DNA of 64,000 nt from Streptomyces cinnamoneus. Its GTDB lineage: Bacteria > Actinomycetota > Actinomycetes > Streptomycetales > Streptomycetaceae. The DNA is taken from positions 4,709,001-4,773,000 of the forward strand of contig NZ_PKFQ01000001.1 in assembly GCF_002939475.1 (NCBI RefSeq), read 5' to 3'. Position 1 is the first letter of the stretch, and each line of letters begins with the position of its first letter. Under the pieces are notes generated by a model. That model made no database searches. It saw only the letters and a list, made by a program, of their open reading frames with translations, and was not told where the DNA came from. Below are positions 33,632-42,517 of this stretch, in pieces. The position numbers and the translations under genes were made by a program.

Positions 33632-33646
33632 GGCCGGCCTGAGCGG

Positions 33647-34312
33647 TCAGGACAGCTTGCCGTCGTAGTCGGGGAGCTTGAAGGTCCGCTCGGCGTGCCC
33701 ACCCACCAGATCGGTGGTGTGGTTACCGATGTTGGCGACGATCGTGTAGCCCCGCGCCTCGATCTCCGCCCGCTTGGCGGTCTTGTAGGTGCTCACGTCC
33801 TGGAAGAGGTCCGGGAGGTGGCGCACGTACAGACCGCTGACCGGGTAGCCGACCTGACGCAGGTTCCACTCCGTGACGGAGTCGAGGATGCCCGGACGGG
33901 CCGTGACGAAGAAGATGGCGGCGCCGCGCGCGTGGGCGTAGCGGGTGAGCTCCAGGACGGGCCGGATGGCGGGCGTGGGGAAGGTCGTCCAGTGGAAGTC
34001 CGTCTCCAGCGAGCTGTTGTCGATGTCCAGGACGACGGCCGGCTTGCGGCCGTCGGCGGCGGTCCCGGCGGTGCGCTCGGTGACGTAGGGGGTCGCCTGG
34101 GCGACGACGGCGCGCACGTCGCGCTGCCAGGTGTCGTAGTCGACGCCCTTGAGCCCGGCGGTGCCGGAGGTGTGCCGCGGGGCGGCCTCTGTTGCCGCCC
34201 CCGCCGCCCCCGCCGCCCCCGCCGTTCCTGCCGTGCTCAGGGTGAGCGCGGTGACGGCGGTGGCGGTGAGGACGGCCGAGGCGACGCGTCGCGTCCTGAT
34301 CGATTGGCTCAT
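33647..34312 (-). CDS. Secreted HAD-family acid phosphatase
   Basis: 221 residues with a signal peptide (VASAVLTATAVTALTLSTAG) and an Ala-rich linker. HAD motif I is VVLDIDNSSLETD, motif II FFVTARPGI, and a later Asp-containing region IVANIGNHTTDL takes the place of motifs III/IV. It belongs to the class B acid phosphatase/vegetative storage-like group that acts outside the cell. The start is uncertain: ATG at 34312, ATG at 34321 and GTG at 34327 are in frame and none has a strong ribosome site. Confidence 0.8.
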   Translation of the reverse strand: MSQSIRTRRVASAVLTATAVTALTLSTAGTAGAAGAAGAATEAAPRHTSGTAGLKGVDYDTWQRDVRAVVAQATPYVTERTAGTAADGRKPAVVLDIDNSSLETDFHWTTFPTPAIRPVLELTRYAHARGAAIFFVTARPGILDSVTEWNLRQVGYPVSGLYVRHLPDLFQDVSTYKTAKRAEIEARGYTIVANIGNHTTDLVGGHAERTFKLPDYDGKLS

Positions 34313-34432
34313 GCCTGGCATGCTCACGATCAGGAGTGGCCGGCAAGTGACGCCGTGCCGACGCGCGCGTGTCGCGTGAGTGGCGGGTGGCCCCGGAGAC
34401 GGGGGCGGCGTACCGGCGGCGGGCGCCGGAGG

Positions 34433-35092
34433 TCAGGGGTGCTTCGCCGGGAACCCCGGGGGCATCGGCGGGTCCGAGGGCATGGGCGGGCCAGGAGGCA
34501 CCGGCAGGTCCGTGGGCAGGGTCACGGGCGGCGCGGGCAGCTCGGCGGGCCAGCCGGTGGCCGACGGCTGGCGGGGCTCCTGCCGCTGTTCCGCCGGCGG
34601 GCGCTTGCGGAAGTCGTCCACCTCGTCCTTCGCGGACTGGAAGACGGAGGTCGCCGTGAGGAAGACGGCGGTCGCCGCGACGCACAGGAGCGTGGCGAAC
34701 ACGCCGAAGCCCATCTGCAGGCGTGTCTTCGCCCGGGCCCGCGGATCGTCGGGCTCCAGCGCGGTGGCCCGGTCGGGGCGTCCCGGCGGATACCGGACGA
34801 CGACCGCGTCGCCCTCGAAGACCGTCCCGCGCCCGTCCTCCTCGAAGCGCCTGGTGCGCCCGTCCTGGTCGGTGAACTCGTAGACGTGGCTGAGCGAGCT
34901 CGACGCGCTCTCGTGGTGCCCGCGCCGCCACACGGTGGTGGTCACGTAGGTGCGCAGGCAGCGCCCCTGCACGGCGATCCCGCCGGACCAGGCGGCCTTG
35001 AGGCGCCGTCGGCGCAGCACGGCCCCGGCCACCATGGCGAGTGCGCCGAGCGTCATGAGGCCGGGTATCGCCGGCAACAGGTAGACGATCAC
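34433..35092 (-). CDS. DUF3592 domain membrane protein
   Basis: 219 residues. Membrane helices at about 1-27 and 125-147 flank a beta-rich DUF3592 domain (VYEFTDQDGRTRRFE ... GDAVVVRYPPGRPDRAT). The C-terminal 60 residues are Pro-rich, probably outside the cell. The GTG at 35092 overlaps the TGA of the upstream SRPBCC gene (GTGA), so the two are coupled. Function unknown. Confidence 0.75.
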   Translation of the reverse strand: MIVYLLPAIPGLMTLGALAMVAGAVLRRRRLKAAWSGGIAVQGRCLRTYVTTTVWRRGHHESASSSLSHVYEFTDQDGRTRRFEEDGRGTVFEGDAVVVRYPPGRPDRATALEPDDPRARAKTRLQMGFGVFATLLCVAATAVFLTATSVFQSAKDEVDDFRKRPPAEQRQEPRQPSATGWPAELPAPPVTLPTDLPVPPGPPMPSDPPMPPGFPAKHP

Positions 35093-35565
35093 GAGCCGGC
35101 CGTCGCCGTCCGCCGGATGACCTCCAGCGTGTTGCGGACCGTCTCCAGCGTCCGGGCCCGCATCTCCTCCAGGACCTCCTCCCGGCTCTGGCCCTCGGCC
35201 GCGGTCGCGCCGGGGGTGGCCGGGTGGGGCATGTCACCGATGAACGTCAGCGTCAGGGAGCCGGCGGCGTCCTCGCCTATCCGGTTGCGGATGACCCAGC
35301 TGGCCCGGTCGTCGCGGCGGAAGAAGCTGACCAGCAGGGGCGGTTCGAAGGTGACCTCCTCCGTGATGCGCTCGCCGTCCACGACGACCTCGCGCACCAG
35401 CCCGTTCTCGCGGCGTTCGAGCACCGTGCACTCGGTCATGCCGGGCACGAAGGGCACGGCGTACTCGGCCTTGCGCAGCAGCCCGTCCCAGACCTGGGCG
35501 CGGTCGAGCCGCGGCTGGTCGGGACGAGCGGGGTCATTGACGGGCAGGGTGACCTCGATGCGCAT
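35089..35565 (-). CDS. AtaL-like SRPBCC protein (DUF1857 type)
   Basis: 158 residues. MRIEVTLPVND, then QVWDGLLRKAEYAVPFVPGM, TVLERRENGLVREV and EEVTFEPPLLVSFFRRD give the pattern of the DUF1857/AtaL helix-grip fold, a hydrophobic-ligand-binding or cyclase-like fold. No specific ligand can be named. AGGAG nine bases before the ATG at 35565 supports the start; the open frame runs further up without coding character. Coupled to the DUF3592 gene. Confidence 0.7.
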   Translation of the reverse strand: MRIEVTLPVNDPARPDQPRLDRAQVWDGLLRKAEYAVPFVPGMTECTVLERRENGLVREVVVDGERITEEVTFEPPLLVSFFRRDDRASWVIRNRIGEDAAGSLTLTFIGDMPHPATPGATAAEGQSREEVLEEMRARTLETVRNTLEVIRRTATAGS

Positions 35566-35710
35566 GACGCGGACTCCTGGGGCGGTGTCGGTTCGTGCCG
35601 GACACTTGGTGATCTTGCTATCTCGGACGATCCATATCAACGCGTATTCGCCCGAGGTGGCTTGTTCCCGCGATCCGCCCGCCGGAAGACGACCGCACCC
35701 GGCCCGCGAC

Positions 35711-35776
35711 GGACTCCGTGGGCGGAGTCCTGCGGACCGGGTGCGGACAAAAGGGGCTTCGTACGGCGAAGACCCC
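35711..35776 (-). terminator. Paired hairpins in the sodN 3' region
   Basis: GGACTCCG-TGGG-CGGAGTCC (35711-35730) and GGGGCTTCG...CGAAGaCCCC (35753-35776), both downstream of the sodN stop at 35801. They are likely terminators; in S. coelicolor the sodN 3' UTR also yields the sRNA s-SodN that silences sodF. Confidence 0.5.
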
Positions 35777-35800
35777 CGCGACCGGCGGGTTGAGCCGCGG

Positions 35801-36196
35801 TCAGGCCTTCTTGGTCTCCCAGAAGATGCGGTCGATCTCGGCGATGAGCTCCAGCGCCTTCTCGCCCGTCTTCGGGTCCGTCGAGGCCTTGGCGGCGCTC
35901 AGGGCCTTCAGGGTGTCGTTGACCAGCTGGTGCAGCTGGGGGTACTTCTCGAAGTGCGGGGGCTTGAAGTAGTCGCTCCACAGCACCGAGACGTGGTGCT
36001 TGGCCAGCTCCGCGCGCTGCTCCTTGATGAGGATCGCGCGGGAACGGAAGGCCGGGTCCTCGTTGGCCTGGTACTTCTCCTGGACGGCCTTGACCGACTC
36101 CGCCTCGATGCGGGCCTGGGCCGGGTCGTACACGCCGCAGGGCAGGTCGCAGTGCGCGCTGACCTTCACCTTGGGGGCGAACAGGCGGGAAAGCAT
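35801..36196 (-). CDS. sodN: Nickel superoxide dismutase precursor
   Basis: 131 residues: a 14-residue leader (MLSRLFAPKVKVSA) and a 117-residue mature enzyme that starts with the nickel hook HCDLPCGVYDP; His 15, Cys 16 and Cys 20 provide the Ni ligands after cleavage. It dismutates superoxide in the cytosol. Removal of the leader needs the SodX peptidase, encoded divergently 147 bases away. Expression is normally induced by nickel and tied to Nur. Confidence 0.96.
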   Translation of the reverse strand: MLSRLFAPKVKVSAHCDLPCGVYDPAQARIEAESVKAVQEKYQANEDPAFRSRAILIKEQRAELAKHHVSVLWSDYFKPPHFEKYPQLHQLVNDTLKALSAAKASTDPKTGEKALELIAEIDRIFWETKKA

Positions 36197-36343
36197 GTGC
36201 TGTCCTTCCTCGTGATCGTCTTCTCAGGTGCGAGATTACTCGGTGCGGGAAGGCTTTTCTCGGGCGCCCCGGGGCGCTTAGGTCAAAAGTCCGGTGTCAC
36301 GCTGGGACCCGAGGACCGGCCGAGGTGAGGACACGGAGGTGCC

Positions 36344-36811
36344 GTGGTGCAGGAGCAGGTGGACGAGCGCGGGCAGGAGCTGGACCGCGAGCGTCGGGGA
36401 CTGCTGCGGATCGGGCTCGCCGAGGTCTACAACCCCTCGATGGTCCCGACGCTGAACCCCGGGGATCAGCTGGTGGTGCGGTACGGGGCCGTCGTGCGTC
36501 CGGGTGACGTGGTCGTGATGCGGCATCCGTTCCGCCAGGACCTGCTGATCGTCAAGCGCGCCGTGGAGCGGCGCGCGGGCGGCTGGTGGGTGATGGGGGA
36601 CAACCCCCTGGTGGAGAACGACAGCCGCGAGTTCGGCGCCGTGCCGGACGAGTTCGTGGTGGCCCGGGCGTGGCTGCGGCTGCGGCCGCCGCCCGGGGCC
36701 GGTCAGCGGTCGGCCGGGGCGCTGCTGTCCTGGGCCGCCTCGGCCGTGCGTCCGGTGAGGGTGGCCGGCTCCGCCGGGCGTTCGCTCTCGCGGCGCTTGC
36801 GGGCGCGGTAG
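36344..36811 (+). CDS. sodX: SodX, Ni-SOD maturation signal-peptidase-like protease
   Basis: 155 residues, S26 peptidase fold without membrane anchor. YNPSMVPTLNPGDQLVV carries the nucleophile Ser 32, and LLIVKRAVERR the general base Lys 71. It cuts the SodN leader to free His 1. GTG at 36344, with GGAGGT close upstream and a second in-frame GTG at 36347. The last 109 bases overlap the convergent CGNR gene on the other strand. The C-terminal 40 residues are Arg/Ser-rich. Confidence 0.9.
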   Translation: MVQEQVDERGQELDRERRGLLRIGLAEVYNPSMVPTLNPGDQLVVRYGAVVRPGDVVVMRHPFRQDLLIVKRAVERRAGGWWVMGDNPLVENDSREFGAVPDEFVVARAWLRLRPPPGAGQRSAGALLSWAASAVRPVRVAGSAGRSLSRRLRAR

Positions 36812-37344
36812 GCGGCGACGTTGGCGCGGGTCGCGCAGCGGTCGGAGCAGTAGCGCCGCGAGCGGTTGGTCGAGGTGTCGAGGTAGGCGTTGCGGCACGG
36901 CGGCGCCTGGCAGATGCCGAGCCGGTCGACGCCGTACTCCGTCAGGTGCACGGCCAGGCCCATGCTCGCGGTGGCGGTGTAGACGGCACCGGCGTTGGCG
37001 GCGTGGTCGGCGATGTGCATATGCCACTTGGGGCGGCCGTCCTCGTCCCGGTACTCGTGGCCGGAGATCTGCGGGCTGACGGGGAACTCCATCAGCAGCG
37101 CGTTGAGCAGGTCCACCGCCCGTACTTCGTCGCCCTCCGAGGCGGCCTCGAAGACCGTGCGCAGCCGGCCCCGGACCGAGCGCAGGCGGGTGAGGTCGCC
37201 GTCGACGAGCCGGCGGGCGGCCTGCGACTCCGGGCCGAGGAGCGCGCGCACGGCGTCGAGCGACGTGAGCGCGTCGGTGCCGCGGGCGGGCTGCTCGGTG
37301 TTGACCAGCCGCACGGCATAGTCCGAGTAATAGGCCAGTTCCAC
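36703..37344 (-). CDS. CGNR zinc finger / ABATE domain regulator
   Basis: 213 residues. N-terminal ABATE helical domain (YAVRLVNTEQPARG) and a C-terminal CGNR-type zinc finger CQAPPCRNAYLDTSTNRSRR followed by YCSDRCATRANVAAYRARKR, with four Cys ligands. These proteins are stress-linked regulators that bind DNA through the finger. GTG at 37344, with AAGGA upstream. It overlaps sodX antisense by 109 bases. Confidence 0.83.
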   Translation of the reverse strand: MELAYYSDYAVRLVNTEQPARGTDALTSLDAVRALLGPESQAARRLVDGDLTRLRSVRGRLRTVFEAASEGDEVRAVDLLNALLMEFPVSPQISGHEYRDEDGRPKWHMHIADHAANAGAVYTATASMGLAVHLTEYGVDRLGICQAPPCRNAYLDTSTNRSRRYCSDRCATRANVAAYRARKRRESERPAEPATLTGRTAEAAQDSSAPADR

Positions 37345-37480
37345 TTGGGGTCCTTACGCAGCGGGGCTGAGATCACTGCCATCGATCAGTAATGACCGAT
37401 TCTGCTTCGAGGGTATTACATGGCGCTGCGAACGGAAGGCACCGGGCGTCGGACACCCCCGGCACGGTGAGCGGAACTGC

Positions 37481-37521
37481 CCGAGGGGCGGTACGGGCGT
37501 GATGCCCGTACCGCCCCTCGG
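37481..37521 (-). terminator. Strong terminator after the amino-acid ABC operon
   Basis: 18-bp perfect stem (37481-37498 with 37504-37521) and a 5-nt loop GTGAT. It lies 11 bases after the stop of the ATPase gene at 37532. Confidence 0.88.
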
Positions 37522-37531
37522 TCGTGTCCGG

Positions 37532-38293
37532 TCAGAGGACCTTCGACAGGAACGCCTTGGTCCGGTCGTGCTGCGGGTTGGTCAGCACCTCGCGCGGGTG
37601 TCCCGACTCGACGACGACGCCCTGGTCCATGAAGACGATCGAGTCGCCCACCTCGCGGGCGAAGCCCATCTCGTGGGTGACCACGATCATCGTCATGCCC
37701 TCCTCGGCGAGGTCCCGCATGACGTCGAGGACGTCACCGACGAGCTCCGGGTCGAGGGCCGAGGTCGGCTCGTCGAAGAGCATCAGCTTCGGCTCCATCG
37801 CCAGCGCGCGGGCGATGGCGACGCGCTGCTGCTGGCCGCCGGACAGCTGGGAGGGGTAGTTGTCGGCCTTGTCGGCGAGGCCGACGCGGTCGAGCAGCTT
37901 CCTGGCCCGCTCCCGGGCCACGGCCTTGCTCTCCCCCTTCACCTGCACCGGCGCCTCCATGACGTTGGCGAGCGCGGTCATGTGCGGGAAGAGGTTGAAG
38001 CGCTGGAACACCATGCCGATGTCACGGCGGTTCCGGGCGACCTCGCTGTCCTTGAGCTCGTACAGCTTGTTGCCCTGCTGGCGGTAGCCCACCAGCTCGC
38101 CGTCGACGTACAGCCGGCCGGCGTTGATCTGCTCCAGGTGGTTGATGCACCGCAGGAAGGTGGACTTGCCCGAGCCCGAGGGGCCGATGAGGCAGAACAC
38201 CTCGCGCGGGGCGACCTCCAGGTCGATGCCCTTGAGGATGTGCGCGGCACCGTAGGACTTGTGGACGCCCTCGGCCTTCACCATCGCGTTCAT
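37532..38293 (-). CDS. Amino acid ABC transporter ATP-binding protein (GlnQ type)
   Basis: 253 residues. Walker A GPSGSGKST, Q loop MVFQRFNLFPHMTALANV, signature LSGGQQQRVAIARALAM, Walker B LMLFDEPTSALDPE and the switch His in VVTHEMGFA. It powers uptake of polar amino acids with the permease and binding protein encoded upstream. Its ATG overlaps the permease stop (ATGA at 38290-38293). Sequence and order resemble the glutamate/glutamine importers. Confidence 0.93.
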   Translation of the reverse strand: MNAMVKAEGVHKSYGAAHILKGIDLEVAPREVFCLIGPSGSGKSTFLRCINHLEQINAGRLYVDGELVGYRQQGNKLYELKDSEVARNRRDIGMVFQRFNLFPHMTALANVMEAPVQVKGESKAVARERARKLLDRVGLADKADNYPSQLSGGQQQRVAIARALAMEPKLMLFDEPTSALDPELVGDVLDVMRDLAEEGMTMIVVTHEMGFAREVGDSIVFMDQGVVVESGHPREVLTNPQHDRTKAFLSKVL

Positions 38294-39657
38294 GCGCTGA
38301 CACCTCCGGACTGACGGCTGAAGGACGCCAGGTTCTTCTTGATCTTCTGGAAGGGGGTGAGCGGCAGCGTGCGCAGCGAGCCGCGGGCGTAGTGCCGCTC
38401 AAGGTAGAACTGGCCGACGCTGAAGACGCTGGTCAGGATGAGGTACCAGGTGGCGGCGAGGAAGAGCATCTCGACCGTGGCGCCGGTGGTCTGGCCGATG
38501 TCGGAGGTGGACCGCAGCAGTTCCAGGTACTGGGCCGCGCTGGCCGCCAGCGACGAGGTCTTGAGCATGTTGATGAACTCGTTGCCGGTCGGCGGCACGA
38601 TCACCCGCATGGCCTGCGGCAGCACGATGCGGCGCAGCGTCCTGCCCTGGCTCATGCCCAGCGCGTGGGCGGCCTCGGTCTGGCCCTCGTCGACGGACTG
38701 GATGCCGGCCCGGACGATCTCGGACATGTAGGCGGCCTCGTTCAGACCCAGGCCGAGCAGCGCGGCCATGAAGGGGGTCATGAAGTCGCTCATCTCGTCC
38801 CGGTAGATCGGGCCGAGGTTGATGTACGGGAAGATCAGCGCGAGGTTGAACCACAGCAGCAGCTGGACGTAGACCGGGGTGCCCCGGAAGAACCAGATGT
38901 ACAGCCAGGAGACCGACGAGGTCACCGGGTTCTTCGACAGCCGCATCACGGCCAGGACGATGCCCAGTGCCAGGCCCAGCACCATCGACAGGACCGAGAT
39001 CAGGACGGTCTTGCCCAGACCGGAGATCACGGTGGAGTCGAAGAGGTAGTCCGGGATGGCGCTGTAGTGGACGTTCGCCGAGGCGAAGGCGTTGACCAGC
39101 AGGCCGAGGAGGGCCAGGACGACGACCGCGGAGACCCAGCGCCCGTAGTGCCGGACCGGGATGGCCTTGATGGCGTCGGGCACGGACGAGGCGGGGGCGG
39201 GCTTGCCCTTGCCGGCCGCCTTGTCCTTGGAGAGGTCGGCCTTGGCGGGCTTCTCGGCCTTCTCGGCCTTGGCGGCCTTCTCGCCCTTGCCCGGCTTGTC
39301 GGCGGGCGCGGGCTCGTCGGCCTTCTCGGACGGGTCGTCCTCGCCGGCGGCTGCGGGCTCGTCGGCCTTGTCGGCGGGCTCGTCGGCCTTGTCGGCCGCG
39401 TCGGCCTTCGCAGTCTTTTCGGCCTTTTCGGCGGGCTCGGGCTTCGCCTCGTCGGCGGCCTTCGCCTCGTCGGAGCCCTCGGCGGGCTCGGCCTTGCCCG
39501 AGTCGGCGGAGGAGCCGGTCCCGGCGGAGTCCTTGGCCGGCTCCGTCGTGCCGGAGCCCTCGGCGGAGGCGGCCTTGCCGGAGTCGTCCGCGGGCGTCGT
39601 CTTGTCGGACTCGCCGGCAGGCTCTGCCTTGTCGGGCTTGTCGGGGGAAGAAGTCAC
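38290..39657 (-). CDS. Amino acid ABC permease with long Lys/Glu/Ala-rich N-terminus
   Basis: 455 residues. Residues 1-165 are a disordered cytoplasmic extension rich in Lys, Glu, Asp, Ala and Pro with repeated KADEPA-type units. From about 168 comes a GlnP/HisM-type permease: membrane segments, the EAA loop GQTEAAHALGMSQGRTLRRI followed by VLPQAMRVIVPPTGNEFI. It forms the channel with the binding protein and ATPase. GTG at 39657 with GAAAGG upstream. Such an extension is not usual in this family, which averages 220-300 residues. Confidence 0.9.
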   Translation of the reverse strand: MTSSPDKPDKAEPAGESDKTTPADDSGKAASAEGSGTTEPAKDSAGTGSSADSGKAEPAEGSDEAKAADEAKPEPAEKAEKTAKADAADKADEPADKADEPAAAGEDDPSEKADEPAPADKPGKGEKAAKAEKAEKPAKADLSKDKAAGKGKPAPASSVPDAIKAIPVRHYGRWVSAVVVLALLGLLVNAFASANVHYSAIPDYLFDSTVISGLGKTVLISVLSMVLGLALGIVLAVMRLSKNPVTSSVSWLYIWFFRGTPVYVQLLLWFNLALIFPYINLGPIYRDEMSDFMTPFMAALLGLGLNEAAYMSEIVRAGIQSVDEGQTEAAHALGMSQGRTLRRIVLPQAMRVIVPPTGNEFINMLKTSSLAASAAQYLELLRSTSDIGQTTGATVEMLFLAATWYLILTSVFSVGQFYLERHYARGSLRTLPLTPFQKIKKNLASFSRQSGGVSA

Positions 39658-39738
39658 GGGGGTGCCTTTCAGCGTTCCATACGAGGAAAGGAAGACAAGG
39701 AGGGTGGGAGGAGAGGGTGAGGGGGGACCGCGGAGGGG

Positions 39739-40704
39739 TCAGGAACCGCCGTTGACCTTGGCTTCCTTGATGGCGCCCGCGTCGACGCCCCAGGTCTGGA
39801 CGACCTTGTCGTACTCACCGTTCTTGATGATCGCGTCGAGCGCCTCCTTGAGGGCGTCCCGCAGCTGGGTGTTGTCCTTGGCGACCGCGATGCCGTACGG
39901 GGCGGCCTCCACCTGCTCACCGACCGACTCGAAGTCGTTGCCGCCGCCGGAGGTCTTGATCGCGTAGGCCGCGACAGGGAAGTCGCTGGACACCGCCTCG
40001 ACGCCGCCGGCCTTCAGCCGGGTCTGCGCCTCGAGGTCCGTGTCGAAGGCCTCGATGCTGATCTTGTCCTTGTCGTCCTTCTCGCACTTGTCGGACTGGG
40101 CCTTGGCGAGGTCGTGGGAGACCGTGCCGCGCTGCACCGCGACCTTCTTGCCGCACAGGTCGTCCCAGGAGCCGATGCCCTTGGTGTCGCCCTTCTTCGT
40201 GTAGAGCGAGACACCGGCGTTGAAGTAGTCGACGAAGTCGACGCCCTCGCCGACCTTGTTGCCCGTTTTGGAGTCAACGCCCTCTTGGCGGTCCTTGGTG
40301 TCCGTCATCGCGGACATCGCGATGTCGTAACGCTTGGAACGCAGACCGGTCAAGAGGTTGTCGAAGGTGCCGTTGTTGAATTCGACCTTCACGCCGAGCT
40401 GCTTGCCGAGCGCGGCGGCGATGTCGGGGTCGACACCGACGACCTTGCCGTCCTTCTTGAACTCCACCGGCGGGTAGGCGATATCGGAGCCCACCTTGAT
40501 GACCTTGGAGTCCTGGATCTTCTTCGGCAGCTTGCCGAACAGGGGCGCCTGGTTGCCCTGCGCGGACTGACCGGCCTCGTTGCCGGTCTTGTCACGCTGG
40601 TCGCCACACCCGGTCAGCAGCAGGGCGCCGGCGACCGCGATCGCGCCGGCAGCGGCCAAACGACTCCTGGCGGCAGCCGGGCGGGGGGTGGTGCTTGCGG
40701 TCAT
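39739..40704 (-). CDS. Amino acid ABC substrate-binding lipoprotein
   Basis: 321 residues. The signal peptide ends in a lipobox (GALLLTGC), so it is a lipoprotein. The fold is family 3 SBP (VIKVGSDIAYPPVEFKKDGK, GVDPDIAAALGKQLGV, GKKVAVQRGTVSHDLAKA). Ligand is probably glutamate/glutamine or another polar amino acid. AGGAGGAA seven bases before the ATG at 40704. First gene of a three-gene operon; 81 bases before the permease. Confidence 0.92.
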   Translation of the reverse strand: MTASTTPRPAAARSRLAAAGAIAVAGALLLTGCGDQRDKTGNEAGQSAQGNQAPLFGKLPKKIQDSKVIKVGSDIAYPPVEFKKDGKVVGVDPDIAAALGKQLGVKVEFNNGTFDNLLTGLRSKRYDIAMSAMTDTKDRQEGVDSKTGNKVGEGVDFVDYFNAGVSLYTKKGDTKGIGSWDDLCGKKVAVQRGTVSHDLAKAQSDKCEKDDKDKISIEAFDTDLEAQTRLKAGGVEAVSSDFPVAAYAIKTSGGGNDFESVGEQVEAAPYGIAVAKDNTQLRDALKEALDAIIKNGEYDKVVQTWGVDAGAIKEAKVNGGS

Positions 40705-41302
40705 TGCTGGTTCCTCCTGCGATCGAGGGGATAGCCGACTGTTCACATGAAAATCACGGGATCACGAGCACAACGCGGACAGAGCCGAGGGCCGCAGCAC
40801 ACTTCTTCGTGGGCCGCGACCTCGTGCGTTCCGCGCATCTTGCCATCCGGACTGCCCCATTCGGGGGGCCAGCCATGTCAAAATCGGATAACGGGTGATC
40901 CCCCTGCCGTACCGGGGCGCTTCCCGCCCGGAAGACGGCGGCTTCCACCCGCATCCGGGCCCGGTGCGAGACCCAGGTCACGTCCCTCTTGTCTCACTCC
41001 ATGGACTTCCGGTCCCTCCGGCACCTCTTTGGCATGGTTTTTCTTCCATCGTGGCGCCAAGGTGACGACCGCCATGCCGAACAGCCCGGGAACTCACTCG
41101 TCGGCCGTAGCGCCATCCGGTAGAAAAGCCAGTCACACCCCTCACCCGGGGCTCAGGGCGCGTGTGTGCGGCGTGCCCGGTGTCCGTACCGCCCGTCGAC
41201 CGACGGCCATCCGCCGGCCGGGTCACGGACACGTGCCCGACCCGTCCCGCATCCTCGGACGGTTACCCTCGATCAGTAATTCGACAAAGGGGTCAAAGAA
41301 CA
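40705..41302. other. 598-bp divergent region, SBP gene / malic enzyme gene
   Basis: No gene is convincing. It carries the ribosome site of the SBP gene, AT-richer patches (40739-40765 and 40875-40900), and TACCCT at 41264-41269 as a possible -10 for the malic enzyme. It must hold the promoters of both operons; no known operator is recognised. Confidence 0.5.
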
Positions 41303-42517
41303 GTGGCAGCGGAGATCGTGAATCCTCGCAGCGACAACGGCCCGGACGAAGGCTCTCGGGAAGAGCTCTTCGATCCGGCCTTCGCGCTGCACCGAGGCGG
41401 CAAGATGGCGGTCCAGGCGACCGTCCCGGTGCGGGACAGGGACGATCTGTCCCTGGCCTACACCCCCGGCGTGGCGAAGGTGTGCAGCGCCATCGCCGAG
41501 CAGCCCGAACTCGTCCACGACTACACCTGGAAGTCGCAGGTCGTCGCGGTCGTCACGGACGGCAGCGCCGTCCTCGGGCTCGGTGACATCGGGCCGGAGG
41601 CGTCCCTGCCCGTCATGGAGGGCAAGGCGATCCTCTTCAAGCAGTTCGGCGGCGTGGACGCCGTGCCGATCGCCCTCGACTGCCGCGAGGTGGACGAGAT
41701 CGTCGACACCGTCGCCCGCCTGGCGCCCTCCTTCGGCGGCATCAACCTGGAGGACATCTCGGCGCCCCGCTGCTTCGAGGTCGAGCGCCGGCTCCAGGAG
41801 CGCGTGGACATCCCCGTCTTCCACGACGACCAGCACGGCACCGCCGTCGTCACCTTGGCCGCCCTGCGCAACGCCGCGCAGCTCACCGGCCGTACGCTCG
41901 GCGAACTGCGCGCGGTGATCTCGGGCGCGGGCGCGGCCGGCGTGGCCATCGCCCGCATCCTGGTCGAGGCGGGCATCGGCGACGTCGCCGTCTGCGACCG
42001 CAAGGGCATCGTTTCCGGGGACCGCGAGGACCTCACCGACGTCAAGCGCGAGCTCGCGGGCTTCACCAATAAGGCTGGTCTCACCGGCCCGCTGGAGACC
42101 GCGCTGGACGGCGCGGACGTCTTCATCGGCGTCTCCGGCGGTACGGTCCCGGAGTCGGCGGTCGCGAAGATGGCGAAGAACGCCCTGATCTTCGCCATGG
42201 CCAACCCCACGCCGGAGATCCACCCGGACGTCGCGCACAAGTACGCGGCCGTCGTCGCGACGGGCCGCAGCGACTACCCGAACCAGATCAACAACGTGCT
42301 CGCCTTCCCTGGCATCTTCGCCGGCGCCCTCCAGGTGCGCGCCTCGCGCATCACCGAGGGCATGAAGCTCGCGGCCGCCGAGGCGCTGGCCGCCGTGGTG
42401 GCGGACGAGCTGAGCGCGGACTGCGTGATCCCCTCGCCGTTCGACGAGCGGGTGGCCCCGGCGGTCACGGCCGCCGTCGCGGCCGCGGCGCGCGCCGACG
42501 GCGTCGCCCGCCGCTGA
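41303..42517 (+). CDS. NAD(P)-dependent malic enzyme
   Basis: 404 residues, short bacterial form (MaeB/YtsJ-like without PTA domain). YTPGVAKVCSAIAEQPEL starts the malic domain; KQFGGVDAVPIALD and PVFHDDQHGTAVVTLAAL contain the metal and catalytic residues; ISGAGAAGVAIARILVEAG is the dinucleotide fold. It converts malate to pyruvate and CO2, giving NADH or NADPH. The orthologue by position in S. coelicolor (SCO5261) is NADP-dependent. GTG at 41303; ribosome site weak. Confidence 0.9.
   Translation: MAAEIVNPRSDNGPDEGSREELFDPAFALHRGGKMAVQATVPVRDRDDLSLAYTPGVAKVCSAIAEQPELVHDYTWKSQVVAVVTDGSAVLGLGDIGPEASLPVMEGKAILFKQFGGVDAVPIALDCREVDEIVDTVARLAPSFGGINLEDISAPRCFEVERRLQERVDIPVFHDDQHGTAVVTLAALRNAAQLTGRTLGELRAVISGAGAAGVAIARILVEAGIGDVAVCDRKGIVSGDREDLTDVKRELAGFTNKAGLTGPLETALDGADVFIGVSGGTVPESAVAKMAKNALIFAMANPTPEIHPDVAHKYAAVVATGRSDYPNQINNVLAFPGIFAGALQVRASRITEGMKLAAAEALAAVVADELSADCVIPSPFDERVAPAVTAAVAAAARADGVARR

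Noticed and set aside
37383..41280. TCGATCAGTAAT shared by the CGNR gene upstream region (37383-) and the malic enzyme upstream region (41269-)
   Set aside because: A 12-base match is expected by chance many times in 64 kb; no symmetry or further likeness supports an operator.
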